64,000 nucleotides of DNA from Anthopleura xanthogrammica (GCA_964019055.1 OZ025213.1:3682722-3746721), one strand, 5' to 3'; counted from the stretch's first letter, positions 35,501-48,254 are shown. Numbers and translations: made by a program. Notes: a model not told the origin generated them from the letters alone.

Positions 35501-36048
35501 ATTGTATTGTTGTGCATTTTAGATTAATGGAGTATCAGACTGAGAGCATTGGATAATTTCTGTTGAAAAGTATTGACTTTTCATTTCCTTGCTGTAATCT
35601 TTTATCTGTTTCCTGGTATTTTTGTAAATATACATTGGTTTGAGAAAATAAATTAACAAATTAACAAAACAATTTTCATTTCTACAATGGAAATTCAACA
35701 TTTTAGGAATTTAGTTTTCCATTTTCTGTTGCGGAGTGCTTCTCTGCACTTCTTGAATGTTCTGCCAATCCCAAATACAAATTAGAGTAGTCGTTATTTT
35801 GGGCATAAATGACAAAATAGAAAGTGGGTATGGTTGCCGTATGCTCTTGTAATGCAGGCACTCCCAGCTAATGCTCCCAGAATGCGAGGTTCATAAAGCA
35901 GCATTTGCACAAGCAAGTTTTCTTTGACAAGCTTTATGTGTTCGTGTAAATGAGGAAAAGTGGCAAGTTTTTATTTGACAAGAATAAGCTGGCATGCTAG
36001 CTTTTCCTTGACAAGGAAAAATTGTCAAGAGCAAAATTTGCTCATGTA
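35501..36048. other. 3' flank of NDUFC2-like gene
   Basis: 3' UTR with poly(A) signal near 35647, then unassigned sequence containing several TTGACAAG-type motifs that lead into the palindromic element. Confidence 0.5.
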
Positions 36049-36469
36049 TACTGCTATTTCAAAAAAACTTGAATACTGAATAGCACATTCCAAGACCAAA
36101 ATGCATTTTGGGTTACATAAAATTGCCTAAAGTAAAATAAATTATTATTTAGTAAAATATATTATTATCTATTTTATTTCAATGCATTCCTTCCAAAACA
36201 ATATACTATTTCAAATCAATGAGAACCACAATGCCCTTTGGTCTTGGAATGCACTGTTCAGTATGCAGTAAAGAGGCTTTGCACCATCACGTGATGGCAG
36301 CCATGACAGGAGGCAGGAACAATTGAATCTGGTCTAATCTGATTTACATGAAAAAGAATTCAGTTTACCAGGGGGAAAGACTGTATTGTTCCTGCCTCCT
36401 GTCATGGCTGCCATCACGTGATGGTGCAAAGCCTCTATTCAGTATTCAACATTTTTTGAAATAGCTGTA
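36049..36469. mobile_element. nested palindromic element
   Basis: Outer arms 36049-36083 and 36435-36469 are near-perfect inverted repeats (TGCTATTTCAAAAAA..CTGAATAG). Within these, GCACATTCCAAGACCAAAATGC (about 36083) pairs with GGTCTTGGAATGCACTG (about 36240), and 36273-36323 pairs perfectly over 51 bp with 36385-36435 (GAGGCTTTGCACCATCACG..). It looks like one foldback element inserted in another. Confidence 0.85.
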
Positions 36470-39400
36470 GATGACAACAAGAAAAATGTGCAAGGAATAT
36501 TCATGAGTTTAGGCACAACTGAAACTCGTCAAGGAAAACTTATTCCTTATCTACACTAGCAAGAAAACCTTGTCAATATAGGAATCTCAAAGAAATGTTG
36601 ATCGTCTACAAGAACAAACAAAAAAAATGTCATTGCTCATGTAGATATGGCTTGACAGTTATTTCATAATACGTACTACAATGAATGGCTTTATAGTTGT
36701 TTGTTTGCTCCAGAAGCAGCTGAACCGCACCATAGACACAAAGGCGCGGTAGAAGTCACATCTCTCTGAAACTCTGCCAGTAACAAACTGCATAATGAGT
36801 TCGATCCTTAATATTAAATTACACCCGCGACACAAAACAAAAATAACCCACCCCCCCCCCCCCCCCCAGAAAAAAAAACCACAAAAGAAAAAAAGAAACA
36901 AAGAAAGATAGAAAGAAAAAAAGAATACCACTTATCTGCTTTTTTAATCGTTAGCTGCAGCGAAGTCTATTCTTTTTATACTTCAGTTATATATTCTTAA
37001 TGTTAGGACATTTAAGCGCAAACCAAGCCACAATCTAAATTAATACGAATCAAATTTTAAAATTTCATTTAGTTATATTTCATATCCTACAGTGAAATGG
37101 TTGATTATCTTTGAATTATTAATTTGCGCATTTGTATCCAAGAGGGAGGAAATTGTCTTTTAACCCTAATGATCAATGTTGCCCTCCATTTTTAAAATCC
37201 TATTGAGATCCGGGAGTCCGAGTGAGCGAGTTAATGCGATTCAAGTCCACGATGATGGTGATTATTGGGGGGGGAGGGGGGGGGAGGGGGGTGAATAGGG
37301 GTATGTAAATCCGTTGATCTATTAAAATTAATGCCAGGATCCATCAATCCGTAAAAATATTTGCTCAATTCCGAAACCGCAAATAATGTGAAGGTTGCCT
37401 TGTATGGGATTCTTTTTTAGCAATTTCGGAGGTTAGACCCGCGATCCGAACTTTGTAACAAAACAAAAACCGAAATCCGGACCAAAAATATGGATAAATC
37501 CACAATCCACTGCATTTGCAGGACCCATCAATCCGTTAAAATTTTACCCTGAATCCGTAATTAGGGCTAAATTGTTTTCAAAATCCGTCGATCCGTAGAC
37601 CTATTCACCCCCTATAACGACACGCAAGTCTGTTCAAACATGAATAATAACCTGATATCAAATGATATTTTTTCCTATATTACGCTGCACAAATACAAAT
37701 GTATATATGTTTCAAATACAAAAAGCTCGTCTTGGTCGAGAATATTGAATAATTAATAGAGGCTGGCTTCAGTCATCGTGATTAAATACCCAATGAGTAG
37801 AAATTGGAAAGACAACGTCAGGTTAAACGAACATGTTATGACAAGTGATCTCTAGCCAATCATCTTGTTAGACAAATAAAGAATACTTTACTTTCAAAAT
37901 AACCTTAAATTTCACCCCAATTAGCAATGTGCTATTTATTGTGTCTTTAAGCATTATTACAATATTCACCTTGGTAGGTTTTGACATTAAATGCTGCTCC
38001 GTCAATCCAATGGTTAACATGAATACAATATGTTAAAATGCGCAATATAAGTATTAAATATTATTAATATTATTATAATTCTTGAGTCAAGCTTTGTGCC
38101 TATTCCTTAGTTATTGCAGATTACCACACCCTGGGGTACGAACCAGAGCTACTGAAGGCTCATAGGATATAATGAGTAATGCATTTTTTCATTGATAATT
38201 CATGCAACTTATATTTAAGCAAGGGCAGTTTCACATGATACGACTTGAAAATTAGCCGCTGTTTAAAAAATGTTCTCTGTTCCACGACGCTCATGTTCAA
38301 GTTTGCTTAGATTCATATACAGTAACAGGATTTCAGAGGGTGTGAATGATGGTACCCTACTAATTGAAGTACAATCGCTGAGCATAATATTTAACTGAAA
38401 TAACAGAAATGTTAATTAAATGTTAAATAAAATTTTCCAATTACCTCAGTACTAATTTTTAGGTTATTTGTCAGTTACAACTACTAAATTTTGGGCCAAT
38501 TTTTAGTAACTGTAAGCGCCCATCCACATCTTCATTTCATGATATACAGTGTCCCCAAGCAGAGCTGCGGTTGTTCTTCTAGCGAACGCAAGAGCTAGCC
38601 GGTAACCTGCTTATAGAGGCGAAAAATAACCTCTGATCGCAGGGTATAGCTAGCCGGATCGGAGAATTTTATCATGATAACATCAACGGTACAGCTAGGA
38701 TAGAGCTGAGTTTTATCAAAAGCAAGAGCAAGCTGGAGATAGTATATGGAGTATTTGGTAACAGTTGCCACTGACGTACAACGCCGTTAGGGGAAATTTT
38801 AATAATTTTAATTAAAAACTGAAAGACTAAAAGCTATTGTTTTCTCTCGATAGGTTTTGGTTTCTCGGGAACAAGAAATATCTAATGTCCTGTGACTATT
38901 TTCGCGTTGATACCGCAGCAACGACCTGGCTAGCTCAGTTGGAAACAGTACTAGAAACAACACGAGAAACGCTATAAATATTATTAGTATTGGTAGTATA
39001 AACGTTTTGACCTTTCCAGAACAGTTTTAGATTTTATTTCAGTCAGTTTCCCTCTCTCGAGGTATCCAGTCAGTTTTTTTTTTCTCAAAAATTACTGAAG
39101 AGAACTCGAGATCGAGACAAGGAGAGCATAAAGGCAAGCGAACAAATAGGAGAAATATCTCGCCATTGATGAACGGCGCGCCAGTGCTCCCATATATTAG
39201 CTAAGATAATAACATAATACAGAATAGAAGAATTGCGCTTCCGTCTCGCACTGAAATGGTGATAGTTAACGTTGCCGATGCCTTCCAAATCAACAAGTGA
39301 TCATGAATAGTACAGAAATCCGTTTTCAGTTCGGTTCTTCAGTTTTGCACGACGGAAGATTCCTGATATCACTAACGGAGATATCCTCAGTTTTTATGGC

Positions 39401-40087
39401 CGAAACCCGTGGTGTTGTGGCCAGTTCAAGACTAAATATTACGCATATGCATGAATATTAATTGCAAAGGTCAACTCATCAACTCTGAACACGTCTCCTC
39501 TTTTTATTTCTCACTTACAAAATTTTGGATTTTTTGCTTATTATTTTATTGGAATTTTCTTGCTTGATAGGCTGAAAAGTGCTTGTCAAAGTCATTTTTT
39601 CGCGAACCAGCAATTTGAATATATATATAATTTAGGTTTTTGACACTTTGAACCGGCAGCTCAAGGCGAATATTATATTAAAAACAAACTCATTTGGACT
39701 GTAGTTGGTCTTGTGAGTCTTATAACCACCTGTTAGAGACTTGAGTGAGCATCAGAAAACTTAACGAGATAATTCTCTAAAGGCTGGTTAATCATTTATA
39801 TTCAGCTTTCCAAATCTAGATCTATTGCTATGGCAACTGGTTCAACCTTATGGCGTCCACCTATTTGCCTGTAATTGAACTTGATTTTGACTTTTTAATC
39901 AGCCCCTAGCTTTGTCATTCACTATGCATGAAGGCACTCGGCTAGAAAATTATGCCGGCTGTGTGTTTTTTTTTTTATGTGGATAGAATGAGTACTTAGG
40001 GCTGGAGACAGACGTGATATTCGCATGCAAATCCACAAAGAAAACAAGGCGAATTTCAGCTGTTAACTTCGAAGTTAGTTCACCGAT
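36470..40087. other. intergenic, no gene recognised
   Basis: About 3.6 kb upstream of the ALDH-like gene. It contains poly-C (about 36849-36867), poly-G (37266-37291), the TIR element at 37283-37612, and short hairpin remnants near 38600. Open frames (36659-36931, 39085-39288) are low-complexity or motif-free. Confidence 0.5.
37283..37612. mobile_element. TIR element (GGGGGTGAATAGG ends)
   Basis: Left GGGGGGTGAATAGGGGTATG..AATCCGTTGATC mirrors right GATCCGTAGACCTATTCACCCCC. The interior has several ATCCGT/AATCCG motifs. No coding content. Confidence 0.75.
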
Positions 40088-42260
40088 ATGTTTTTGCAGC
40101 AAGTTGGGCAGCTCTTGAGGTTAGTATGTGTATTCATCGTTTGAAATGGAATGAAAATCTTGAAATAGAAATGTTAAACTTTCACCTTTATTCGGTGGGG
40201 GCTCGTGAGGTCTCGAAACTGTCAGTGAATTGATGACTGGACGTTATGCGGATATGTATACAGGAAATCCTCAATAATATTTATCCTATTTAGTCAACTA
40301 AAATCGAAGAATGTTCATCTTAAGATAAATATGAAAAAGCGAAGATGTTTAGCTCGAAAATTTCAAGAAGATTTAATCATTTATTTCTCCACCTCTGACT
40401 TTTATCCTTTCTTGTTCAACTTGTTATCCTAAGAATTCTTAGGTAGATTCAATGACGTCCATTGCATGACTTAGGATAAAAGGTAAACTCCAAATCTTCA
40501 GGATGTCTATCAGTAATTTGGTCCAAATATGCTTTCTCACGCAAGAGCATTCTTCAAATTTATAAATTTCAATTGTGAGGGCACTCATTCGATCAATGAA
40601 CTGTTGCAATTAAAAAACATTGTATTTCAACATTTTACTACTCCATCAAATCTCCTTGTGTTTTTTTTTGCATCCTTAAGTGATTGAGGATTTATGTATT
40701 AAACCTGAGAATGTTGAATCTTGCAAGTTTATTTGTAAACATTGCTTTTTTCCAGTGTTCAGTATTTTGTTTATTTGCTAAGCTATCGGAGATGGTTTGT
40801 GTCTCCGGCCCAATATCTATCACCTGTCGCTTTTGCAACTACCTTAGCCGAAGATTAACATTCAAATTGATATTATGTTTTTGTATTGGGGCATAAAATT
40901 ATCAAAGTATATTGGAAACGGTATCACAATACAAAGTAGGCAATTTGCAAGGGAAAATCACTATAAAAAAAGTAAAAAAGAATAATCGATCATCGGTTAT
41001 ACATCATTGTCATCACTATTATTACATATATATATATCATTATTATCATTCTTTATCACCACTGATCCAAATAGGCAACAGTTGAGCGGTTTTCGTATGA
41101 GTGGGTGAAACGGTACTGCAAAATTCGTAGCCGTATTGTAGATGTATCGTATCTTATACCGTAGCCGTAGCAACGCGTTTGCGATTGGATGAATTAATAG
41201 AAGACACTGGAAAGCCATTTTAGCAATACTACGTACCTTGTACATACCGTGTACGTGCTGTTTCCCACTAATGAGATGAAAACCGCCCTAATGCTGGTGG
41301 TACTAAACGCTTAAAAGTGCTTGGTATAACTGATAGTGATGGTAGTTAGAAAGTAATAGGACTAACTACCTCGATATTCTTCTTCTTCCGTCAGATAGAT
41401 CTGTTTTATAGTATTGTTATCGAGTAAGATGTAATCCCCTTGCTTAGTTTATCATATCAAACTGTCAATCATCCATTTAGGTTGCTAGGTTACCAGTTTC
41501 GTCCATCAGAGCACTAAACGCATGCAATAAAAAAAGTGACACAAGAATTGAATTTGAATAAAACCTACACTCGAAAAGCTAAAACTACTTCCTCTCATAA
41601 ACAAACAAAACATTTTCTTCAGACATTTAGGCTTCGCGTTTCTTTTCATAAAGACAAGTTGAACGAAAGGGTATGCAGACGGTATGGCTAGCGGCTGTTT
41701 GATTCAACTTTAAGTCTTGGCGCGCACAGCTCTTTATTTCCAGCCATCTCTCCTTTTAGCAAAAAGTTACAGAGTTAAAATGCATTTGCTTTTGTCCTTA
41801 ATTCATTGCCATCAATAGCTATTAATAGTGCTAAACTGTTTTTATAGAGGGTTTTAAAGACTTATACAAGCAGGATCGGCTAGGATATGATAATCACTGA
41901 GGAAGAATAATCCCGTTTAAAATCTAGCACTCATGATACTCAATAAAGAAAAAATTCAAAAACAGTCAAAATAGTGGCTGATTAGAAAACATATTTTCCA
42001 TGGGTTGAATAGAATAATTCTGATATAGCGGGAATATTAATAATATAATTATCGATATCAATATTATCATCATCATCATTATTATCATTATCATCATCAT
42101 TATCATCGCCATCATCATCATCATCGCCATCAATATCATCATCGCCATCAACATCATCATCATCATCATCATCGTCGTCGTCGTCATCATCATCATTATC
42201 ATTATCATTTTGTTATCATATTATTATTATCATCATTACCATCATTATTATTATTATTGC

Positions 42261-42306
<46 letters not shown>

Positions 42307-45300
42307 TTTCAGGCCTGACAAGCCAATCTACAATTTCATCAATGGAGATTTCGTGCCGTCAGAAGACGGTCAGACATCAAATGATATCAACCCCTCAACT
42401 GGAGACGTCGTGTGTACTTTTCCATCATCTTCGAAAACAGATGTTGAAAACGCTGTGAAGGCTGCTAATGCCGCGCTCTTCTCGTGGTCTACTGTGCCCA
42501 AGGTGAATAGAAAATATGCAAGAGGAGCAAAAATCTCCTCTGGGTTGTCGCACAACAATATTGCTCGTGTACCACACCGCGCGCATGTAATCTAAGCATG
42601 TCATCTATCTGCTCTTTGAAAATTTGTTGCGCACGTTCATGATAATATTACGAGGAACAGAAAATTTCCTAATTTTGGTGAAGCAACTCATAATCATTTT
42701 GAAAACCTTATTCACTCCGTTATTTAATTATTCATTATTAGATTTGAATCATGAATATTAAAAACGGTTAAAATATTATAATTTAATTTTAAGATAACAA
42801 ATGATGAAGAAATAATGAACTAAGGCTGTTTAATTTCATGCACAAATGTTGTGCGATGGTTGCGCAATTCCTACGATACCTCCTCCCTCCCCAACTGCGC
42901 AGCTTCATCGGCTTTATAGCTTTGCCCACCCGCACAGTCCAGGCCCGTAGTGGGATTTCAGAGCGGATGGCAGGGGTGCGTTTGTGGATAATTGCCTCTT
43001 GTTATGAGTAACATTTCACATCACATCAATCCCTAAAATACGCAAAAAATACGCAACCCGCGTCCGCAACCCCCCAGCCTACGGGCCTGCGATATCGGAG
43101 ATCTTAATTTTACCAGCTAAGGACTAATATTCATCGTCAATTCCCTGTAGCGGGATCGATGCAAATTTCTTATTCGAATCGCCGATTTGTTGGAGAAACG
43201 GAGCGAAGACTTCAGCCGCGCCGAAATCCTAGACCAAGGAAAGTCAGCTGACCACGCCAAAAACAATAACAATGATGAATATGCAAACGAGGCAAACATG
43301 GTGAGACTTCTTGCTGGTCAGGCGATGAGTACAGTTGATCAATCAACCTGTGATGGTGAGCGAGATTATATATATTTTCGTTATATTTAACTGTGGTTTT
43401 GGTTAAGAAATAATGCAATATGACGTAAGTCATCGTAGAAACACCTTTTGCTCAGTGTTGCGCACTTAGACAACAACATTCGAAACAGAAACCTGACGAG
43501 CTGAGAAGGATGGCTAAGAAGGAGTGTTTTGAGGGAAATAAAAAAGCAAACAATTAAATTTCCAAATGAAATTTGGTACAATAACTTGGGAATTTTTCTT
43601 TAGAATTTGTGGCTTATTTTGTTACGCACACAGAGAAGTTTTTTGGGGTAAAATTTAGATAATGCAAGGTTAATCTCTTCTCCAGAGCCTGCGTTTCTCC
43701 TGGTGTGCTGACCAGGAAAAACGCAGGCTCTGGGGACGAGATTGATGCAGGGTCTGCATTTATTCAGTTAGACTTTCGAAATCGCAAAGTCCATCGTCTG
43801 CGGTACTAGTTAAAGCGCGCGGAATATAGCACAGGCAGAACAACCTTGACCAGGATCACAAGCGCTGCACGACTCTTTTTCTTTTTCTTTTCTTTTTCTT
43901 TGCTTCACTCGTGACTCAAGCCTGTGAGTATAAAAGAGGTCGACTTGGAGCAAGTCTAAGTCTGCGTGTGTGCATGACACACCGATGAAAAGAGAACATC
44001 GTATAAGCTCTTTATTTAACATTTTTTAATTGAATCATTATTTTTATATTTTTGCATTCTCACTCAAATCTGGTTGGGATCAATAATGACCACAGGCAAC
44101 CCAACTCGGAGGTACTTAAACTGGTGTGTTTTTGATTTCAGGTATTTTGAGCTACAGTATCCGACATCCCTTGGGCGTGGTAGCTGTCATCACTAGTTGG
44201 GCGTGTTCTGTACACACGATTCTCTCGCATTTGGTACCAGCGCTCGCGTGTGGCAACTGCGTGATAATCAAACCTTCTTCCTTGGCTCCTCTCTGTGTAC
44301 ACGTACTCGCTAAATGCATCAAAGAAGCAGGTATGTGTGGGTCCGGGGGATGGGACGGTGGGACGGAAGCTTAACGCAAACCTACTCATTATTTAGTATT
44401 TATTTATTTAGTATTTATTAATTATTATATTTAACGAGGAAGCCACACTCAGTAGTCCAGTCACTTACAATAATTTCTTCTATCAGCAAGAAAGCTGCTC
44501 ATATACTTTTGGTGGTTGGACTAAGATAGATCTTAAAGTTAATGATTAACATGATTAAAAGCGGGAAAACGCCGATGTTGTTGACTGATCAACAATACAA
44601 GTGTCAGTGTTCTGATTGGCCAAAACAAAATCAGGCATTGTTTGAAATACGCACATGACTGTGTTCCGTTTTGTGATTCACCTTGAGAACACCAACGGTT
44701 TCTTACCCCGCCACACTCAACCGAAACGCGCGCAGTATCCTTGTCTAACTACGCCTATGTAAATGTAGGATTTTCCAATCTTATTATGCTGTGCAGTCAG
44801 TGATATTAAATTAAAGAACATATAGAACCCTTGCACTAATTCCCAACCTGGGGGTCAAAACAATGAACAATATTACGAAATCACGAAAGATTTTAATCCT
44901 TGAGAGAAAGCAGTTCTTTTGCTTTGGAATTAAGTTGGGAATTAGTGGGAATTATTAAGGGTCAAAAGACCCTTTTAATAAATATGATACTACAATATAT
45001 GCTATGTTTTCCGCATTTGACAACAAATTTATTCTTTTCAATTTCATTCATAAACACAAATGTCAAATGAATAAATTTGACGTCAAACGTGGAAAATAAG
45101 GCATTCCAGGATTTGTTCAAATGGTCTATACATTCCTATTGTTAGGCATACCGAAAGGAGTTATTAACATCGTGTATGGTAAAGGTGACGTCTTAGGCCG
45201 AGCACTAGCAGAACACACAAACGTTAATGGGGTAGCCTTGGTGAGTAATGTGCAAAATGAATATTCTAGCTCACTAGTGTAGGGAGGAGGGCACGGGAGG

Positions 45301-47461
45301 CAATGCGCGCTTTCCATTCAATAAAAATTCTGGGTCGAATTTTCGAAATTGTCTTTGGTCGTATGGAACGGATCACGAACTAGTTAGATCACGTGTTGTT
45401 TTCCACAGGCATCCTGTGCAAAAATGGCGGACTGTTTAAAATAGTAATATTCTTGATCATGACCTTCAAAACTTAATACGAATCTGTTAAAAAATTTCCC
45501 CATCAGGTGGGTAGTGAGAAGACAGCTTCCAGTATTTGTTCAGAAAGTGCTGTTCACGTGAAACGCCTTTCATTTGAACTTGGCAACAGTCATCCGATGA
45601 TCGTTTGCGAGGATGCAGATCTTAATTCTGTTGTACCTACAGTCATCAGAGCAAGGTCAGTAACGTCCACCAGTCTAGGAGCCGGGGGGGGGGGGACGCC
45701 AGGCTTCACCTTGGTCATAAATAAAGAGAAGAAAAGGGTGGGCCTCCTCTAAACCAGTATCAATTTAAAAGCAGTGTCGCGAGTATATATTTATACTTTT
45801 TTGATTATAGCAAGACTTGTATTGGTGTTCCGAATACCAATCCTGGTATTCATGCGGAAGAATAAGTTATTTGTTATTTGATTCTTCACTTGGATTAATT
45901 ACTAACCTGGTTAAATAATTGATGTTGTATTTTCTTTGTCTTGACGCAGTTTTCAGTGCATGACTGGTCAGCATCCTCATTCAGTCAACCGCATCTTTGT
46001 CCATTCATCAATCATAGACAAATTCACTGAGCGGGTTGTTGCTGCAGCCAAGAAAATCAGGATAGGGAACCCACAGGATGCAAGTGTTCAAATGGGTCCA
46101 TTAATCAATAAGGAGCATCATCAGAAGGTGTTGTCCTGTATTCAAGGAGCAATAAACGATGGGGCCACACTTCTCTACGGTGGAAAAGTCCCAAAACTTG
46201 ACAGCAAACTAGAAAAAGGAAACTTTCTGGAGCCTACTATTCTTGGGGGTATTTATGAAATTTAGTTTTGAAACTACGTACTGCGTGTTGCATGGTGCGT
46301 GGATGGTGGTAGGAGGATGGTGGTAGGTGGTGCGTGGTGCGTGGTGCGTGGTGCATGCATGGTGCGTGGATGGTGGTAGGTGGTGCGTGGTGCGTAGATG
46401 GGGGTAGGTGGTGCGAGGTGCATGGTGGTAGGTGGTGCGTGGTGCGTAGCCGTGCGTAGCTTATTGGCTCTTTGCTGATAAACCCTATCCATCCGCGATT
46501 CACGTTTCAAATTGTTCAATTTGCCATGATCCAACATGGCAACGTTGGAACATGGCAAAATGAACAATTTTAAACGAATTTGAAACGCACATTATCTTAT
46601 TTAACCCCTTCTATTTATCGTCAAGAAATCTGAGCATCAACATCGGTTATAAACTGACAGACCTCACACTAACAATGAATGAGCTTCGTGCATACAAAAG
46701 ATACCGCACTCCAATCTATGGCCAAATAAAGACGTATTGGCGCTCTGAGAATTGAATTAATTAAACTTAATTCTATCAAATTCCACTGGATATGCGCAAA
46801 TTGTTCTTATTCTGTTGCCTTAAATTTTGTTTTAAAATTCCTTCGTGATTCAATGTTCATAGGATTTACAGATGCTACGAGCAATCAAATAAATGTGATG
46901 GAGGTTCAAGGACCAGTGGTAAGAAACTGTATGATGTTTTTATATATACAGCTATTTCAAAAAGAAGAAAATCTGCCGGAAAACGTGCAGACAAATTTGG
47001 AAAAATTCCACACTTGTGACCTTTCACTTATTGAATTCAAATCACCCATACAGCATTCCGGGCTTGGTATGCAGCATAAAACAGGCAACATGCAGCATGC
47101 ACTTGCAGTCTATTTTGAAAAAGCTGTATAATACTATCAAGATGCTAAGTGATCTCAGTGACTAAAGGTGTTCGTCTGCCATAAAGAACATTTGCGCACA
47201 GTTTCCAACTGAAATAAGTATCATGACTATGTATCATAATAAATCATATCTGAATAAGTATAACAGAGTGTTGTTAAATGTGTTTTTTTGTTTTTGTTTT
47301 TTGGATTCAGATACGAATAATTCCTTTTCACACCGAGAATGGAGCAGCAAAGGGAGCGAACAGTACACCGTATGGTCTCTCGGCCTCTATTTGGAGTAAA
47401 GATGGTGCACGTGCTCACCGCATGGCCAAACTTATAGACGCAGGGTAAAATTTACTGTTGC

Positions 47462-47493
<32 letters not shown>

Positions 47494-48254
47494 GATGGAC
47501 ATAAAACTGTTACACCGACTATTTTCCCAGTAGAAGAGTGATCCGGAGGGCGAGGAATGGAGGAAGGAGAGAGAAGAGAAAACAAGGGAAAGGAAGTGAG
47601 AAGAAATGAGAAGAGAAGAGAAGAGAGAAGAAAAGAAGAGAAAAGAAGAGAAGAGATGAAGAGAAGAGAAGAGAAAAATTCATGTGAAATGAAATGAAAG
47701 AGAAAGTAAAGAAAATATAAGATCAGATGAGAAAGGGAAAAGAAAAAGAAATGAAGCTCGAAGAAGAAAAAAAGGAAATTACTAAATGAAAGTAAAAGAA
47801 AAGAGAGAGAAAATATAAGATAAGATAAGATAAGATAAGAAAGGGAAAGCAAAAGAAAGAAGAGACAAATGAGTTCATCGAGTTTTCGTCGAGTTCCTCG
47901 AGTAGTCTGTGAGTTTCATATCCATATTCAAAGCTTATAAGAGACCAAAACCTTCAACCATTTTCTCGGTCCATTATGGTAATCATTGGATCATTACCTA
48001 TTAAGTCAATTGACGTGCTCTTAACTTGATGGATCAGTCCGCTATCTAAAGTCTCTAAAGGACTCTCTAAAGTGTCTTCGTTCAGCTAATAGATTAACTG
48101 TTTTCTTTATAGAATGGTATGGATCAACAGCTGGCTGTTAAACTGCCCTAGCATGCCCCAAGGGGGACATAAGCAAAGCGGTAATGGCCGATATGGAGGT
48201 CGTATGTCATTGGATTTCTACACACAGATCACAACCGTAGCTGTTCCTCTATAA
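40088..48254 (+). CDS. ALDH8A1-like aldehyde dehydrogenase homologue, probable pseudoenzyme
   Basis: Secure exons: 42313-42502, 43151-43355, 44142-44330, 45146-45240, 45507-45655, 45950-46248, 46863-46918, 47311-47444, 48113-48254. A candidate first exon is 40088-40119 (ATG, GTTAGT donor, matching phase). Joined, they encode 496 residues, the normal ALDH length, with no stop or frameshift. Order and motifs follow ALDH8A1: NFINGDF, PSTGDVV, ADLLEKR, VPALACGN, INIVYGKG, GSEKTA, LSFELGN, FLEPTIL, GPV, YGLSASIWS, VWINSW, GGHKQSG. Key residues differ: the PWN Asn is Ala163, the Glu after KPS is Ser189, and the catalytic Cys position is Pro296 (GQHPHSVNR against the usual GxxCxxxSR). Glu261 and Glu400 remain. 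Known members oxidise aldehydes with NAD in tryptophan catabolism; this one should lack thioester chemistry. I infer a folded, non-catalytic protein. Confidence 0.88.
41084..41290. mobile_element. TIR element (GAGCGGTTTTCGTATGAG ends)
   Basis: Left TTGAGCGGTTTTCGTATGAG..GTGGG mirrors right CCCAC..GAGATGAAAACCGCCC. The ends resemble those of the AGAGCAG/CGTATGA family but the interior differs, so it may be a cousin. It lies in the presumed first intron of the ALDH-like gene. Confidence 0.65.
42059..42308. repeat. ATC/ATT microsatellite ending at a splice acceptor
   Basis: A long ATC/ATT tract, switching to pure ATT at about 42258, runs to 2-3 bases before the AG at 42311-42312 that opens ALDH exon 2. 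The repeat itself supplies the T-rich tract of the acceptor. Poly-Met and poly-Tyr/Leu frames here are artefacts. Confidence 0.92.
42545..42660. mobile_element. fragment of AATACGAGCAACAAA family
   Basis: TGTCGCACAACAATATTGCTCG and ATTTGTTGCGCACG resemble the elements at 26998 and 55523. It begins soon after exon 2 of the ALDH-like gene. Confidence 0.5.
42940..43089. mobile_element. TIR element (CAGGCCCGTAG ends)
   Basis: CAGGCCCGTAG at 42940 and CTACGGGCCTG at 43079-43089 form perfect 11-bp terminal inverted repeats, 150 bp overall, with hAT-like CA..TG ends. Flanks do not form an obvious 8-bp duplication. Confidence 0.75.
43672..43743. mobile_element. 72-bp perfect-type hairpin
   Basis: AATCTCTTCTCCAGAGCC and TGCGTTTCTCCTGG (left) pair with CCAGGAAAAACGCA and GGCTCTGGGGACGAGATT (right): about 29 of 32 positions, with an 8-nt loop. 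Probably a minimal MITE. Its size and arm pairing also resemble a miRNA precursor, but nothing shows that it is processed. Confidence 0.7.
44832..44953. mobile_element. short TIR element
   Basis: CACTAATTCCCAAC at the left and GTTGGGAATTAGTG at the right are perfect 14-bp inverted repeats about 120 bp apart, in intron 4 of the ALDH-like gene. Confidence 0.65.
46285..46455. repeat. GTGCGTGGTG minisatellite
   Basis: Imperfect tandem copies of GGTGCGTGGTGCGTGGATGG and TGGTAGG units downstream of the exon ending 46248. His/Pro/Thr-rich minus-strand frames derive from it. Confidence 0.9.
47452..47870. repeat. TTG microsatellite and GA-rich tract
   Basis: A (TTG)n run at about 47456-47492, then about 300 bp of AGAAG/GAAAAG purine-rich DNA at 47560-47860, in the last intron of the ALDH-like gene. 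The 145-codon Leu/Phe/Ser frame on the minus strand is a by-product. Confidence 0.9.

Noticed and set aside
41966..42458. Poly-Met and poly-Tyr/Leu frames
   Set aside because: ATC/ATT microsatellite; only the part from 42313 is a real exon.
46237..46567. His/Pro/Thr-rich minus-strand frames
   Set aside because: GTGCGTGGTG minisatellite in an intron.
47415..47852. 145-codon Leu/Phe/Ser frame
   Set aside because: GA-rich low-complexity tract read on the opposite strand.
40088..48254. ALDH-like locus as an ordinary decaying pseudogene
   Set aside because: All exons keep frame, phase and splice sites across about 496 codons; only catalytic positions are altered.
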